Shown here one piece after another: positions 1 through 8,562 of a stretch of DNA of 64,000 nt. This stretch comes from M3007 sp041392625 (lineage in GTDB: Bacteria > Bacteroidota > Bacteroidia > Chitinophagales > Saprospiraceae): positions 1 to 64,000 of the forward strand of contig JAWKLR010000005.1 of assembly GCA_041392625.1 (NCBI GenBank). The letters run 5' to 3'. Numbering within the stretch: position 1 is the stretch's first letter; each line of letters starts with the position of its first letter. The position numbers were made by a program, and so were the translations under genes. The notes beneath the pieces are model-generated. The model was not told the DNA's origin and searched no databases. It saw only the letters and a program-made list of their open reading frames with translations.

Positions 1-246
1 GGGGAGAAAAGTGTTTTGGTCGTTATCCATATATGCCCTAACCGTGTCAATCAATGCCTGTTGCTTTGGCAAAACCTTGTTGAATTCCATAATATTTAGC
101 TCCATTTCCTTATCGACTGATTCAAAGACATTGGCCAAAAAGCGTTTGTTGTCGGAATTCTGTTTCCATTCATTAATAAACAGCGCAATCAATACACCCA
201 GTACTACGGGTATCATATCAATCACTAATTTTTTTAGCATGCTCAT
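1..246 (-). CDS. DUF6090-like membrane-anchored protein, 3' end cut by window
   Basis: An open minus-strand frame begins with ATG at 246 and is still open at position 1, so the C-terminus lies outside the window (82 codons visible). The N-terminus has a short basic start (MSMLKKL) and one membrane segment ending in a GVLIALFINEWK-type motif. That layout is typical of the Bacteroidota DUF6090-like family: one N-terminal helix, then a soluble domain rich in acidic and helical sequence. It starts 10 bp after the stop of the upstream gene, so the two are probably co-transcribed. Function is unknown. The family call comes from the N-terminal motif only. The overlapping plus-strand frame has no family resemblance and I treat it as a shadow. 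Confidence 0.6.
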   Translation of the reverse strand, partial: MSMLKKLVIDMIPVVLGVLIALFINEWKQNSDNKRFLANVFESVDKEMELNIMEFNKVLPKQQALIDTVRAYMDNDQNTFLP

Positions 247-256
247 GTCAATGCGG

Positions 257-865
257 TTAGTTGTTTTTCAAAAAATCCGGGTCAATCGTTACGTCCCATT
301 TCTGTTGAATATTCAAGGGGTAAACAAGAAATTCGCCTGCAATGGTTTTCGAGTTTTGTTCTCCATTTAAGGTATACTGCATTTCCACATTCCCTTTTTT
401 GCCTCCTCCTTTTTGCGGTTTGGTATCCGGCCATATTTTAAATTTCACCTCCTGCTCATTTTCAAAACGTGCAAGCCACAAGGTGTCCTGCCCAATAAAC
501 AGCGGTCCGCTGCCATAAACGACTACATCCTCCAGGGTTGAGCCGGATTTATTGGTTAGCCGGACTGTAATTTTAGTTCGTACCCGCCCACTCATATACA
601 TGTAGGAAAAGCTAACTGGAATAAAGATTAAAAGAAATAAAATTGAAAGAAACAGATAGGATTTTGGGTTTGTTTTCTGGTGTTTTCTGACCACCGCGCT
701 GATAAAAAATAAAATTCCGGCAAACCAGGAACCAATACCCGACATAATCATGTAGGGGGTGGCAATTCCAAGTCCTTTCCAGGGAGATATTACGGCGAGG
801 AAAACGACGGTAATCAGGGCCATTGCGAGTCCGGAAAAAATTGCGGATAATCTGAAGTTGTTCAT
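257..865 (-). CDS. Hypothetical integral membrane protein
   Basis: A 202-residue protein I do not recognise. The first ~95 residues hold three hydrophobic segments (about 8-28, 38-60 and 70-90). The last ~100 residues are hydrophilic and beta-rich, with a KPQKGGGKKGN low-complexity patch and no cysteine motif, so a small soluble domain probably sits on one face of the membrane. It is followed after 10 bp by the DUF6090-like gene, suggesting a two-gene unit read leftward. The start at 865 is the first ATG (MNNFRL) and gives a normal signal-anchor N-terminus. The ~240 bp between it and the next gene at 1105 holds no gene I can support. Confidence 0.6.
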   Translation of the reverse strand: MNNFRLSAIFSGLAMALITVVFLAVISPWKGLGIATPYMIMSGIGSWFAGILFFISAVVRKHQKTNPKSYLFLSILFLLIFIPVSFSYMYMSGRVRTKITVRLTNKSGSTLEDVVVYGSGPLFIGQDTLWLARFENEQEVKFKIWPDTKPQKGGGKKGNVEMQYTLNGEQNSKTIAGEFLVYPLNIQQKWDVTIDPDFLKNN

Positions 866-1104
866 TGCTTTTATTTTTATCCCGAAATCGTCAGATGAGA
901 CGGAATTCGGTAAATGAACAAAATACTTGGGGCAAGCGTCTGTATCGGGATTTGAACTGGGTTGTCAACAGATACCGTTTTGAGGCAAATCAACCTCCCG
1001 AATACGCTCTAAATTTAACAAATACTATCCGCAAAAGGTCATTTATTCCGGCACACGCTCTAATTTATACCGATTCTGATTTCCAGATAAAACAGTTCAG
1101 AAAT

Positions 1105-1455
1105 CTACGATCGCAGAATTTTTTCCATGGATTTTCCTTTGGCCAATTCGTCAATCAGTTTATCCAGGTATCTAATTTTTTGCATCAGCGGATCTTCAAT
1201 TTCTTCTACCCGATATCCACAAATTACGCCGGTATTTTTAGAGACATTGGGATTCAGTTGTGGAGCCTTTTCGAAAAAATTTTCAAAGTCGGTTTTATCC
1301 TCGATGATTTGTTCTATGGCTTGCTGATCGTAGCCTGTAAGCCAACCGATAATTTCATCCACTTCCGCTTTTGTTCGCCCCTTTTTTTCCGCCTTCGCCA
1401 CGTAGTGTGGATATACACCACCAAAGGCCATTTTAAATACACGGGTATTTTTCAT
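1105..1455 (-). CDS. DUF2200 family protein
   Basis: A 116-residue protein that I recognise as DUF2200. Landmarks are an FGGVYPHYVAKAEKKGRT-type N-terminal block, an EIIGWLTGY block, a central KTDFENFF followed by APQLNPN, and a C-terminal RYLDKLIDELAKGK block. The full family length is present. DUF2200 proteins are small, soluble, of unknown biochemical role, and widespread in bacteria. The ATG at 1455 gives the canonical N-terminus. It is a single gene, in the same orientation as its neighbours but separated from the next gene by about 90 bp. The plus-strand frame covering it is a shadow. Confidence 0.85.
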   Translation of the reverse strand: MKNTRVFKMAFGGVYPHYVAKAEKKGRTKAEVDEIIGWLTGYDQQAIEQIIEDKTDFENFFEKAPQLNPNVSKNTGVICGYRVEEIEDPLMQKIRYLDKLIDELAKGKSMEKILRS

Positions 1456-1547
1456 AGTTGAATAATTTGAAATAAGATTTATCCCATTTCCAGGATGGAT
1501 TTCAGTAATTTAATAAATAAGGTTCTCAGCTACCTGCTTGTTATCGT

Positions 1548-2063
1548 TTATAAAAAATACCGATTTCGAATAACATTCATGTGATGCGTATTGTGTCCGA
1601 TCATAATGTGGCCCAATGCCCGTGCGGTGAAGGGTTGGTTAAGACCGTTTCCAGGAAATTTACTTTGTTCTTCTGTTGCATTTTGAAAAAGGAAGCGGGT
1701 GTTTTTGCGCACGGCAATAAACTCTTCGACCAGATTATTCAATGATCTGGATGTTACATCGGTGTGGGAAGCGTATAAACCTTCATCCATATCATGGAGA
1801 ACGGTAGAGTTATCTCCCCGCAAACACACCAGGGCCCGGTAGGCAAATACCCGTTCGGTATCAATTACGTGCATCAAAACCTCCTTAATGGTCCACTTAT
1901 CCTCGGCATATTTGTAGTTGTGTTTTTCCAATGGCAGTTGGGTGTAAAAGTCGACTGTTTCCTGCGTGTTTTCATTCAAAAGTGTCAGGAAGTCTCTTTT
2001 TGGAACCAGCTTGAGGTAGGTTTGAAAATAGGGATTGTATTCTGATTTTTCCGGATAGTTCAT
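1548..2063 (-). CDS. DinB family protein
   Basis: A 171-residue protein with the four-helix DinB/YfiT-like fold signature. It has a WTIKEVLMHVIDTERVFAYRAL block (helix with metal-ligand His), a central acidic loop, and a C-terminal HIMIGHNTHHMNVIR motif supplying further His ligands. DinB-superfamily proteins bind a divalent metal through three histidines, and many act as thiol-dependent transferases or hydrolases. The exact substrate cannot be read from sequence. The start ATG at 2063 gives a complete domain. Not operonic with obvious partners. Confidence 0.85.
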   Translation of the reverse strand: MNYPEKSEYNPYFQTYLKLVPKRDFLTLLNENTQETVDFYTQLPLEKHNYKYAEDKWTIKEVLMHVIDTERVFAYRALVCLRGDNSTVLHDMDEGLYASHTDVTSRSLNNLVEEFIAVRKNTRFLFQNATEEQSKFPGNGLNQPFTARALGHIMIGHNTHHMNVIRNRYFL

Positions 2064-2114
2064 TGGATAAAATTTGGTTTAGGATGGATTGTTTCAAAAG
2101 TAGAAAGGAGGTTT

Positions 2115-2954
2115 TTATAATTCAATATTAGGTATTTTTGACCAATCGTAAAATTTCAAATACCGATCGAGTTTGTAAAAGTCGGACTGACAAGTCATAC
2201 AAGCAAAGACAGTCGTGTTTTTTTTAAGAATATGGTCTACAATTTTTAAAATTTCTTCGTCCAAATAAATACCGGCTTCGCTTAGTTTTTTGATTCCAAT
2301 AATTCCTAATGCCTGTTCTTCCGGGATCATGGATGTAAGCAAGGTCAGCACATGAGCTGTGTTTTGATTTTGGACTTGTTTAAACAGTATTTTTTCCTTT
2401 TCGCCATAAAAAGAACAGGATAGTCCGCATGCTATTCGTATTTGATATTTGGTATCAACAACCTCTTTTATAAACTCCTCCATCGTTTTGTGGATTCCAT
2501 ATATCCGTTCATGATTTTGAATATAGGCCTCAATGAAATGGGTGTTTCTTTTAAACTCCTCCTCGTTTACAATTTTAACTCCGCTTGAATCAATGGAAGA
2601 AATTATTCCATATTGCACTGAATCATTTTTTACCAAATACATCAGGTTGATGCGCATGTTGTTTTTAGTCCAGATATCTTCAAAAAACTGGAAGGTTTCA
2701 AAGTCCAGTTTTCTGCATCGAACATTATTTTTATCTACTCGTTGAAAGATAAACTCCAGAACATCATCATAAATAACCACTTTACGCAGGTTCTCCAATA
2801 TTTCTTCTGATTCTGTCCCCATATCCACAAACTCCAATGCCCGTCTGGCGAGCATAGTTTCCACAGTTAGATTTTCCTGAATTTGTATTCTGGAATCATG
2901 GACACCGCATGTCGTTAAAAAAAGCAGGATAAAATGGAGGAGAGGAGCACGCAT
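2115..2954 (-). CDS. Hypothetical exported (possible lipoprotein) protein
   Basis: A 279-residue protein without a family I recognise. The N-terminus MRAPLLHFILLFLTTCGVHD is a short hydrophobic signal ending in Thr-Thr-Cys, a weak lipobox, so export as a lipoprotein is plausible but unproven. The mature part is charged and largely helical. Two Cys clusters (IACGLSC and FACMTC) could form disulfides or bind metal. Its stop lies ~50 bp from the DinB gene and its start ~16 bp from the end of the gene at 2970, so it may be the second gene of a leftward pair. Confidence 0.55.
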   Translation of the reverse strand: MRAPLLHFILLFLTTCGVHDSRIQIQENLTVETMLARRALEFVDMGTESEEILENLRKVVIYDDVLEFIFQRVDKNNVRCRKLDFETFQFFEDIWTKNNMRINLMYLVKNDSVQYGIISSIDSSGVKIVNEEEFKRNTHFIEAYIQNHERIYGIHKTMEEFIKEVVDTKYQIRIACGLSCSFYGEKEKILFKQVQNQNTAHVLTLLTSMIPEEQALGIIGIKKLSEAGIYLDEEILKIVDHILKKNTTVFACMTCQSDFYKLDRYLKFYDWSKIPNIEL

Positions 2955-2969
2955 GGATGGGTTGGGGTT

Positions 2970-3692
2970 TTAGCTTTTTATATTGAATCTATTCAGAAGG
3001 TCATTAACTATTACAGCAGTAGGTCTTTTCTCACGTTTTGTATATTGATTAATATGTACCGAGAATAAAATAAACGAGTTTTTTAAGTTAGTAATCTTAA
3101 TATCGCGGGCTATTCTATCGGGGGAGTCAATTAGTCCTGCTATTTTATATAACTCACCACAATTCAGTGTTTCTTCATGGACAATTTTATACCCCATCCA
3201 AATAATCCCTTTATCTGATAACTTTCCCCAATAAGCAGCAGACTCTTTATTTTTTACTATTATAACTTTAGGCTTGATAATCTCTTCAATTAGTTTTTGA
3301 GTAACTATTAATTGATCCATCAAAAATTCAATTCCTTTGGGTCGCTTCAATATCCCATTTCGAATTTGGCCTTGCATTTTTTCTCTAAAGTAAAATATGT
3401 CCAAATAAGCTGTTCGAGACCTTAAGTCAATTTCATTTTCTGCATCAACCAAGATCTTTCTCAAGGGTCCCCAATAGTTATCATACTTCGTTTCTTTCAT
3501 GGTTTCATGAAAATCAAAACAAAATGATTCTGGATTTTCCCCTTCTCTAAAGGATGGATTAATACCTGTTATCAATAAATCCATTTTAGAATCATTTTTT
3601 GAGCAGACAAATCCACGTTCTTTAACAAAACCTGGCATATCATTTATATAATCTTTACTCCAAATTTTATTTAGTTGTTCAAAAATATTCAT
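2970..3692 (-). CDS. Hypothetical protein with uracil-DNA-glycosylase-like motif
   Basis: A 240-residue soluble protein. Near the N-terminus is LLITGINPSFREGE, which resembles the GINPG/GxNPS active-site loop of the uracil-DNA glycosylase/MUG superfamily. Further on, KPKVIIVKNKESAAYWG could be the strand-turn region of the same fold. I do not see the second, HPS-type UDG motif clearly, so this may be a divergent or non-catalytic member. The gene is visibly more AT-rich than its neighbours and uses many AAT/ATT codons, which may mean horizontal transfer. ATG at 3692. A promoter-containing gap of ~310 bp separates it from the divergent protease gene. Confidence 0.45.
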   Translation of the reverse strand: MNIFEQLNKIWSKDYINDMPGFVKERGFVCSKNDSKMDLLITGINPSFREGENPESFCFDFHETMKETKYDNYWGPLRKILVDAENEIDLRSRTAYLDIFYFREKMQGQIRNGILKRPKGIEFLMDQLIVTQKLIEEIIKPKVIIVKNKESAAYWGKLSDKGIIWMGYKIVHEETLNCGELYKIAGLIDSPDRIARDIKITNLKNSFILFSVHINQYTKREKRPTAVIVNDLLNRFNIKS

Positions 3693-3880
3693 TGTTAGGT
3701 GTTTAATAAATGTAAATACTGGATTTCAAAAATGGCATATAATAGAATAAGGTTAATATCACTTCTGTGTTTGATGAAATATTTTGTAACTTAAAATTCC
3801 AACCCACAACATAACACCTCTAAATATATCCTCCTTTCCCCGGCTTTGCAAACAGTCCGGGGCTCGGCGGAGTACCCAGG

Positions 3881-3911
3881 TTTATAGCCCGACCGAAAAA
3901 TCGTATATTTG
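3881..3911 (+). promoter_or_regulatory. Bacteroidota-type promoter for the M4 protease gene
   Basis: TTTA at 3881-3884, a 19-bp spacer, then TATATTTG at 3904-3911. This fits the Bacteroidota -33/-7 pattern (TTTG ... TAnnTTTG). A start near 3918 would give a leader of about 85 nt to the chosen ATG at 4004. The rest of the 3693-4003 gap shows no gene. Confidence 0.55.
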
Positions 3912-4003
3912 TTTTTAGTCGCGCCTGTATGGAATGTACTGTTCAGGCCGTTTATTGTGTATACCAATCTATAGATTTTTCATATTCCAATTGCTTTCAT
4001 TCC

Positions 4004-7000
4004 ATGAATCGAATCCTTATGCTTGGGGTGCTGCTGGTTTTTCTGACAACCGCAGCCTATAGCCAATCGGCTAAAACCCATCCGCCGGTAAAAGGGCAGG
4101 TCAGTCATTCCGAACCTCTCCGCGTGAGTTGGCCCGGAAAAGCGGAAATCCCGCCTGCCGAAAATCCATTTCAATTACCTACCCCTACCTTGCAACCCAT
4201 CGGGGCCCTGCAAAACAGAGCCGGAAACGCCGCTCCCAAGGTGCGCATCGAGCGCGACGCCGCGGGACACCCCATCGCATTCGATGGAAGTACGGAGGTT
4301 TCCCGCAATTTACCCGAATCCACCGCACCCGATCTGGCTGCTATGGCTTATCTGACCAGTTTGAACCCGGAAGGAATCCAAAATCCGGAATTCGAATTTG
4401 TTGTGACCGCCCAGCGCCAGGATGCCAAAGGCAATCAGCACGTTCGCGTACAACAGGTTTACCAAAACCTGGAGGTGTATGGCGGCGAACTGACCATCCA
4501 CAGCCGCAATGGTGTGTTTGATTTGGCAACCGGCCGTTATAAAAATACCCCTTCGCTCTCCTCGCTTACGCCCGCACTCAGCGAAGCCGATGCACTGGAG
4601 CAGGTTAAAGCAGCCCTTCCCAATGTGGAGTTTAAAACCAACTGGACCGATATGGACCTGCAGGTTGTAGGCGGATCTCCCGTTGATGCCCAGCTGCTTG
4701 TGTACAACAACCAACTCGTTTGGCACCTGGAGGTACACCCCAACCTGATGCGCCGGTACATCTTTTTTGTCGATGCGCAAACCGGAGCAATCCTGAATCA
4801 ATACGATCACACCTGCTCCGTTGCAGGAACCGGCCACAGCCACAACGATCCGGAAGAAAAACCGGAAGTGCTCGACGGCCCCGTTACTGCCAACGGCCTC
4901 GACCTGTTTAACATCAACCGGAGCTTTGGCGCCTGGCAAGCCGGATCTTTTTTCTACATGGAAGATGCAAGCAAACCGATGTTTAACAACAGCGCTTCCA
5001 ACATGCCATCCGATCCGGTGGGTACCATCATCACACTCGACGCACTCAATACCTCCCCGGAAGTTTCCAGCAGTTTCAATTACCAGCTGGTGAGTTCCGG
5101 TTCGCTGACGTTCAACCACAAAAAAGCCGTCAGCGCCCACTACAATTCGATTAAGTGTTATGATTATTTCAAAAATACATTCAACCGCAATTCTATCAAC
5201 GGACTGGGTGGCAATATTCTGAGTTTTGTAAATGTTTCCGAAGCAAACGGCTCTTCCATGGAAAATGCATTTTGGAACGGCGATGCCATGTGGTACGGAA
5301 ACGGTGGAAGCACCTTTAAGGAATTGGCTCGCGGACTGGATGTTGGCGGACACGAAATGACCCACGGGGTGGTAGAAAAAACTGCCAACCTCGAGTATCA
5401 GTACGAAAGCGGAGCACTCAACGAATCCTTTGCCGATATTTTTGGCGCAATGATCGACCGCGACGACTGGAAAATAGGGGAGGACGTAATGCAGCCGGGA
5501 CAAAGCCCGGGCGGATGTCTTCGGGATTTATCCAACCCACACAACAGCGCCTCGCAGGGCAGCAACTGGTGGCAGCCCAATCATGTAAACGAACAATACA
5601 ATGGCAGCCTCGATAACGGTGGGGTGCATATTAACAGCGGTATTCCAAACCACGCATTTTATCTGTTTGCAAACAATGCAGCCGTTGGAAAAGACAAAGC
5701 AGAACAAGTGTATTACATCGCACTTACCGATTATCTGGTGAAATCCAGTCAGTTTGTCGACCTGCGTATTGCCGTAATTGCCGCCGCAACGGCAGAGTAC
5801 GGAACGACCGTGGCTAATGCCGCTGCCGCTGCATTTGATCAGGTGGGAATTGTGGGCAATGCACCGGGCGGAAATTATTTGGGACAGTTGTCGGTTAACC
5901 CCGGTGATGACTATGCACTTTGCGTAACACAAGACCTGAACGATCTGGATCTGGCAACCGGAGCCGGAACAATCTTAGGCACCTTGTACGATCAGGGGGT
6001 TGCAAGCCGCCCATCCATTACCGACAATGGCTCACAAATTGTTTTCGTAAATGAAGCCGGCCACATTATTGGAATAGACCTGGCATACACAAACGGACAA
6101 ATCAATTTTTCAACCAGTACACTAAGCAATGCAGCGGAATGGAGAAATGCTGCCATTTCAAAAGACGGCCGCTACATCGCTGGTCTTACCTCCACAGCCA
6201 ACAACCTCATTTATGTATTTGATCTGCTGAGTATTATTGGAGATTTTGAGGTATTTGAGCTGTACAATCCAACCTATACGCAGGGACAAATAACCGGAGA
6301 AGTGCAATATGCCGATGTACTGGAGTTTGATTACTCCGGAAACTTCATCATGTACGATGCCTTCAATGAGTTGAGCAACAACCAGGGAGAAGACATCAGT
6401 TACTGGGATATTGGTTTTATCCAGTTTTGGGAAAACAATGCCTTCACCAACGGAAGCAATGCGTTTATTTCCAAGTTGTTTAATGGCATTCCTGAAAAAA
6501 CAAGCATTGGTAATCCGGCTTTCGCCAAAAACTCGCCCTTCGTAATTGCTTTTGACTACATCGACAACCTAAATGGTCAGTACGACATCTACGGTGCCAA
6601 TGTCGAAACCGGAGATTACGATGTGATTATCCAGGATAACGGCGATTTGGGTTGGCCCAATTACAACCGAACCGACAATGCCTTACTCACGGAGTACCCT
6701 GGTTTTTTAAACTACAACTTATACCTGGAAGGCCTGAATTCAGATAAAATATCTTCATCCGGCCAGGGTACCGGGTTTGTGGATGCCCGGGTTTGGGGCG
6801 TTTGGTTTGCCAATGGAAACCGGAGTTTGCAGGTAGATGCAAAAGAAACCATTCTGGAAACGATGGATATCCGCGTTTCACCAAATCCGGGAAATGGTTG
6901 GGTGAAGGTTCAACTGGAGAGTGCTTCCGGCGGGCCGATACAAATCCAATTGGTGGATATGCTCGGACGAACCATTTTGCAACAGCAAAAGATGTTGCAA

Positions 7001-7111
7001 AGCGGCACCAATACCTTTGATCTTGATTTCCAATCGCAAGCCAATGGTACGTATTGGCTGCGGTTATCCACCGGCACCGAAATGGGTGTTTTGCAGTTGA
7101 TAAAACAATAA
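4004..7111 (+). CDS. Secreted M4 (thermolysin-like) metalloprotease with T9SS sorting domain
   Basis: A 1,035-residue zinc protease. From the chosen ATG the order is: signal peptide (MNRILMLGVLLVFLTTAAYS), FTP/PepSY-like propeptide to about residue 270, M4 catalytic domain, a beta-propeller-like or other secreted region (about 640-930), and an ~85-residue type IX secretion sorting domain beginning around the SPNPGNG motif. The catalytic HEMTH has zinc ligands H450 and H454 and catalytic E451. The third ligand E474 in GALNESFADIFG lies 20 residues after H454, as in thermolysin. H542 in GGVHINSG corresponds to the transition-state His. The frame is open upstream to 3929, but only the ATG at 4004 gives a signal peptide. 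Likely exported by T9SS and autoprocessed. Confidence 0.93.
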   Translation: MNRILMLGVLLVFLTTAAYSQSAKTHPPVKGQVSHSEPLRVSWPGKAEIPPAENPFQLPTPTLQPIGALQNRAGNAAPKVRIERDAAGHPIAFDGSTEVSRNLPESTAPDLAAMAYLTSLNPEGIQNPEFEFVVTAQRQDAKGNQHVRVQQVYQNLEVYGGELTIHSRNGVFDLATGRYKNTPSLSSLTPALSEADALEQVKAALPNVEFKTNWTDMDLQVVGGSPVDAQLLVYNNQLVWHLEVHPNLMRRYIFFVDAQTGAILNQYDHTCSVAGTGHSHNDPEEKPEVLDGPVTANGLDLFNINRSFGAWQAGSFFYMEDASKPMFNNSASNMPSDPVGTIITLDALNTSPEVSSSFNYQLVSSGSLTFNHKKAVSAHYNSIKCYDYFKNTFNRNSINGLGGNILSFVNVSEANGSSMENAFWNGDAMWYGNGGSTFKELARGLDVGGHEMTHGVVEKTANLEYQYESGALNESFADIFGAMIDRDDWKIGEDVMQPGQSPGGCLRDLSNPHNSASQGSNWWQPNHVNEQYNGSLDNGGVHINSGIPNHAFYLFANNAAVGKDKAEQVYYIALTDYLVKSSQFVDLRIAVIAAATAEYGTTVANAAAAAFDQVGIVGNAPGGNYLGQLSVNPGDDYALCVTQDLNDLDLATGAGTILGTLYDQGVASRPSITDNGSQIVFVNEAGHIIGIDLAYTNGQINFSTSTLSNAAEWRNAAISKDGRYIAGLTSTANNLIYVFDLLSIIGDFEVFELYNPTYTQGQITGEVQYADVLEFDYSGNFIMYDAFNELSNNQGEDISYWDIGFIQFWENNAFTNGSNAFISKLFNGIPEKTSIGNPAFAKNSPFVIAFDYIDNLNGQYDIYGANVETGDYDVIIQDNGDLGWPNYNRTDNALLTEYPGFLNYNLYLEGLNSDKISSSGQGTGFVDARVWGVWFANGNRSLQVDAKETILETMDIRVSPNPGNGWVKVQLESASGGPIQIQLVDMLGRTILQQQKMLQSGTNTFDLDFQSQANGTYWLRLSTGTEMGVLQLIKQ

Positions 7112-7115
7112 TAAG

Positions 7116-7196
7116 TACAGTATACGTATAAAAATTATGGGGCATTCCGAACGATCGGAATGCCCCATTTTATTTACAGCATACGTGCAAAAATTA
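7116..7196 (+). repeat. Imperfect 22-bp direct repeat flanking the terminator
   Basis: The segments 7116-7137 and 7175-7196 agree at 19 of 22 positions (both TACAG.ATACGT..AAAAATTA) and lie symmetrically on either side of the terminator hairpin. This may be a fossil of a short duplication. No function is evident. Confidence 0.5.
7137..7168. terminator. Bidirectional intrinsic terminator between convergent genes
   Basis: A perfect 14-bp stem (7137-7150 with 7155-7168) around an ACGA loop, followed by TTTATTTA on the plus strand and by a T-rich run on the minus strand. It lies between the stop of the protease (7111) and the stop of the minus-strand pseudouridine synthase (7194), so it can serve both. 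Confidence 0.85.
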
Positions 7197-8384
7197 ATCC
7201 TCCGTTTTGTCGGATTTTTTGCTTGCTTTTTTCGCAGTAGTTTTCGGCTTTTCTTCTGCTGATTCATCTTTCTTCTTGCGAACCAGTTTTGGTGCCGGTG
7301 CTTCGTCCTCGGTTTTTTTCACCGATTTCTTTGCAGCCGTTTTTGGCTTTTCTTCTACGGCCTCATTTTCCGTTTCATTTCCTTCCTTCTTTTTTGCAAC
7401 AGTTGAAGGATGTCCGGTAAAATGTTTGAGCATGACAATTTCGCGCTGAGTGAGTTCGCGGAACGATCCGCGAGGCAATTCACGCTTGGTAAGGCCGGCA
7501 TAGTAAAAGCGATCGAGTTTACGCACGCGATATCCGAGCGATTCGAAGAGGCGGCGCACAATTCGGTTGCGGCCTACAACGATTTCAAGTTCAACCACAT
7601 CGCGTTCGGGGTGGTCTTCTGCAAAACGAACCCAGTTTACCGGAACTTCACCATCGTCCAATTCTACACCTTCCACAATCCGGACGAAATCGGCTTCGGA
7701 GAGGCCTTTATCCAATCCTACGCGGTAGTGCTTGAGGATTTTATAGCTGGGGTGTGAAAGTTTGGCGGCGAGGTCACCGTCGTTGGTAATTACTAGTAGT
7801 CCGGTGGTATCGCGGTCGAGGCGTCCAACGGGATAAATGCGTTCGGGGTAGTGGGGGTCGACGATGTCGAGTACGGTGGTTCGACCTCGTTCGTCTTCAG
7901 TGGTTGTAATTACATTTTTAGGTTTGTTGAGCAAGAGGTAAACCGGACGTTCCTGTACACGCATTTCTTTTCCGTCGTACACAACCACATCGCCTTTTTC
8001 AACACGGTAGTAAGGTTCCAGTTTTACTTCACCATTTACGGTAACTTGCCCTGCTTCAATAAACTCAACGGCTTTCCGGCGGGAGGAAGCTCCACAATGG
8101 GCCAGGTATTTATTGAGTGGCATGCCTTCACCTGAAGGTAGGGTGGGTTTCGGCTTTTTTTCTACATGAAAATCATCCCGTTTTCGAAACGGCCGTTGCC
8201 CGTAGGGTTTTCTATCAAAGGATCTCCGATCATTCGACCGGCGGTCATCCCGATTAAACGGTTTTCTTTCTCCATCTTCTGAACGGTTGCGATCAGAGTT
8301 TGGGAAAAAAGTTTTGGGCCGCTCTTTCAGCGAAAACCCAGTGCCCGACTTTGAAATACGCGGGCGTTTTTTCTTCTGTTCCAT
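7194..8384 (-). CDS. rRNA pseudouridine synthase (RsuA/RluB family)
   Basis: A 396-residue protein. An N-terminal ~90-residue Arg/Lys/Asp-rich disordered tail precedes an S4 RNA-binding domain (MPLNKYLAHCGASSRRKAVE) and a catalytic RsuA/RluB domain. The catalytic Asp is D190 in GRLDRDTTGLL. KPKNVITT and GRNRIVRRLFESLGYRV are further family blocks. The C-terminal ~70 residues are a Lys/Glu/Ala tail with AKK repeats. The core would convert a uridine of 23S or 16S rRNA to pseudouridine. RluB-like is more likely than RsuA because of the long S4-catalytic linker and tail style common in Bacteroidota. The charged tails probably aid ribosome binding. It converges on the protease gene. Confidence 0.88.
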   Translation of the reverse strand: MEQKKKRPRISKSGTGFSLKERPKTFFPNSDRNRSEDGERKPFNRDDRRSNDRRSFDRKPYGQRPFRKRDDFHVEKKPKPTLPSGEGMPLNKYLAHCGASSRRKAVEFIEAGQVTVNGEVKLEPYYRVEKGDVVVYDGKEMRVQERPVYLLLNKPKNVITTTEDERGRTTVLDIVDPHYPERIYPVGRLDRDTTGLLVITNDGDLAAKLSHPSYKILKHYRVGLDKGLSEADFVRIVEGVELDDGEVPVNWVRFAEDHPERDVVELEIVVGRNRIVRRLFESLGYRVRKLDRFYYAGLTKRELPRGSFRELTQREIVMLKHFTGHPSTVAKKKEGNETENEAVEEKPKTAAKKSVKKTEDEAPAPKLVRKKKDESAEEKPKTTAKKASKKSDKTED

Positions 8385-8499
8385 TTATAGGATTTTAACT
8401 AAAAAAGGATTGGATCGTTTATCCAACCAGCTGCAAATATGCATCGAATACCTTTAGAACGCAGCATTCTGTTTTAAATTACTGCAAATATATTACCAA

Positions 8500-8540
8500 A
8501 AAAGCAGTTGTATTGCTTTTAGTGCGATACAACTGCTTTT
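8500..8540 (-). terminator. Intrinsic terminator of the SprB-repeat gene
   Basis: The arms 8500-8513 and 8527-8540 are perfectly complementary over 14 bp, with a 13-nt loop. Read on the minus strand the hairpin lies about 22 bp after the stop at 8563 and ends in TTTT. Confidence 0.75.
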
Positions 8541-8562
8541 ATCTGTCATATTTTCGGATTAA

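Noticed and set aside
11..370. 119-codon plus-strand frame at the window start
   Set aside because: It overlaps a minus-strand frame with a recognisable family N-terminus and has no protein-like composition of its own.
935..965. tRNA T-arm-like stretch (reverse complement GTTCAAATCCC)
   Set aside because: The flanking bases do not form a T-stem and no acceptor or anticodon arms are found.
865..1461. 198-codon plus-strand frame over the DUF2200 gene
   Set aside because: DUF2200 on the minus strand is unmistakable; the plus frame is Phe/Arg-rich shadow.
4310..5503. 397-codon minus-strand frame within the M4 protease
   Set aside because: It is antisense to a clear protease with intact HExxH, lacks any family signature, and is a by-product of codon composition.
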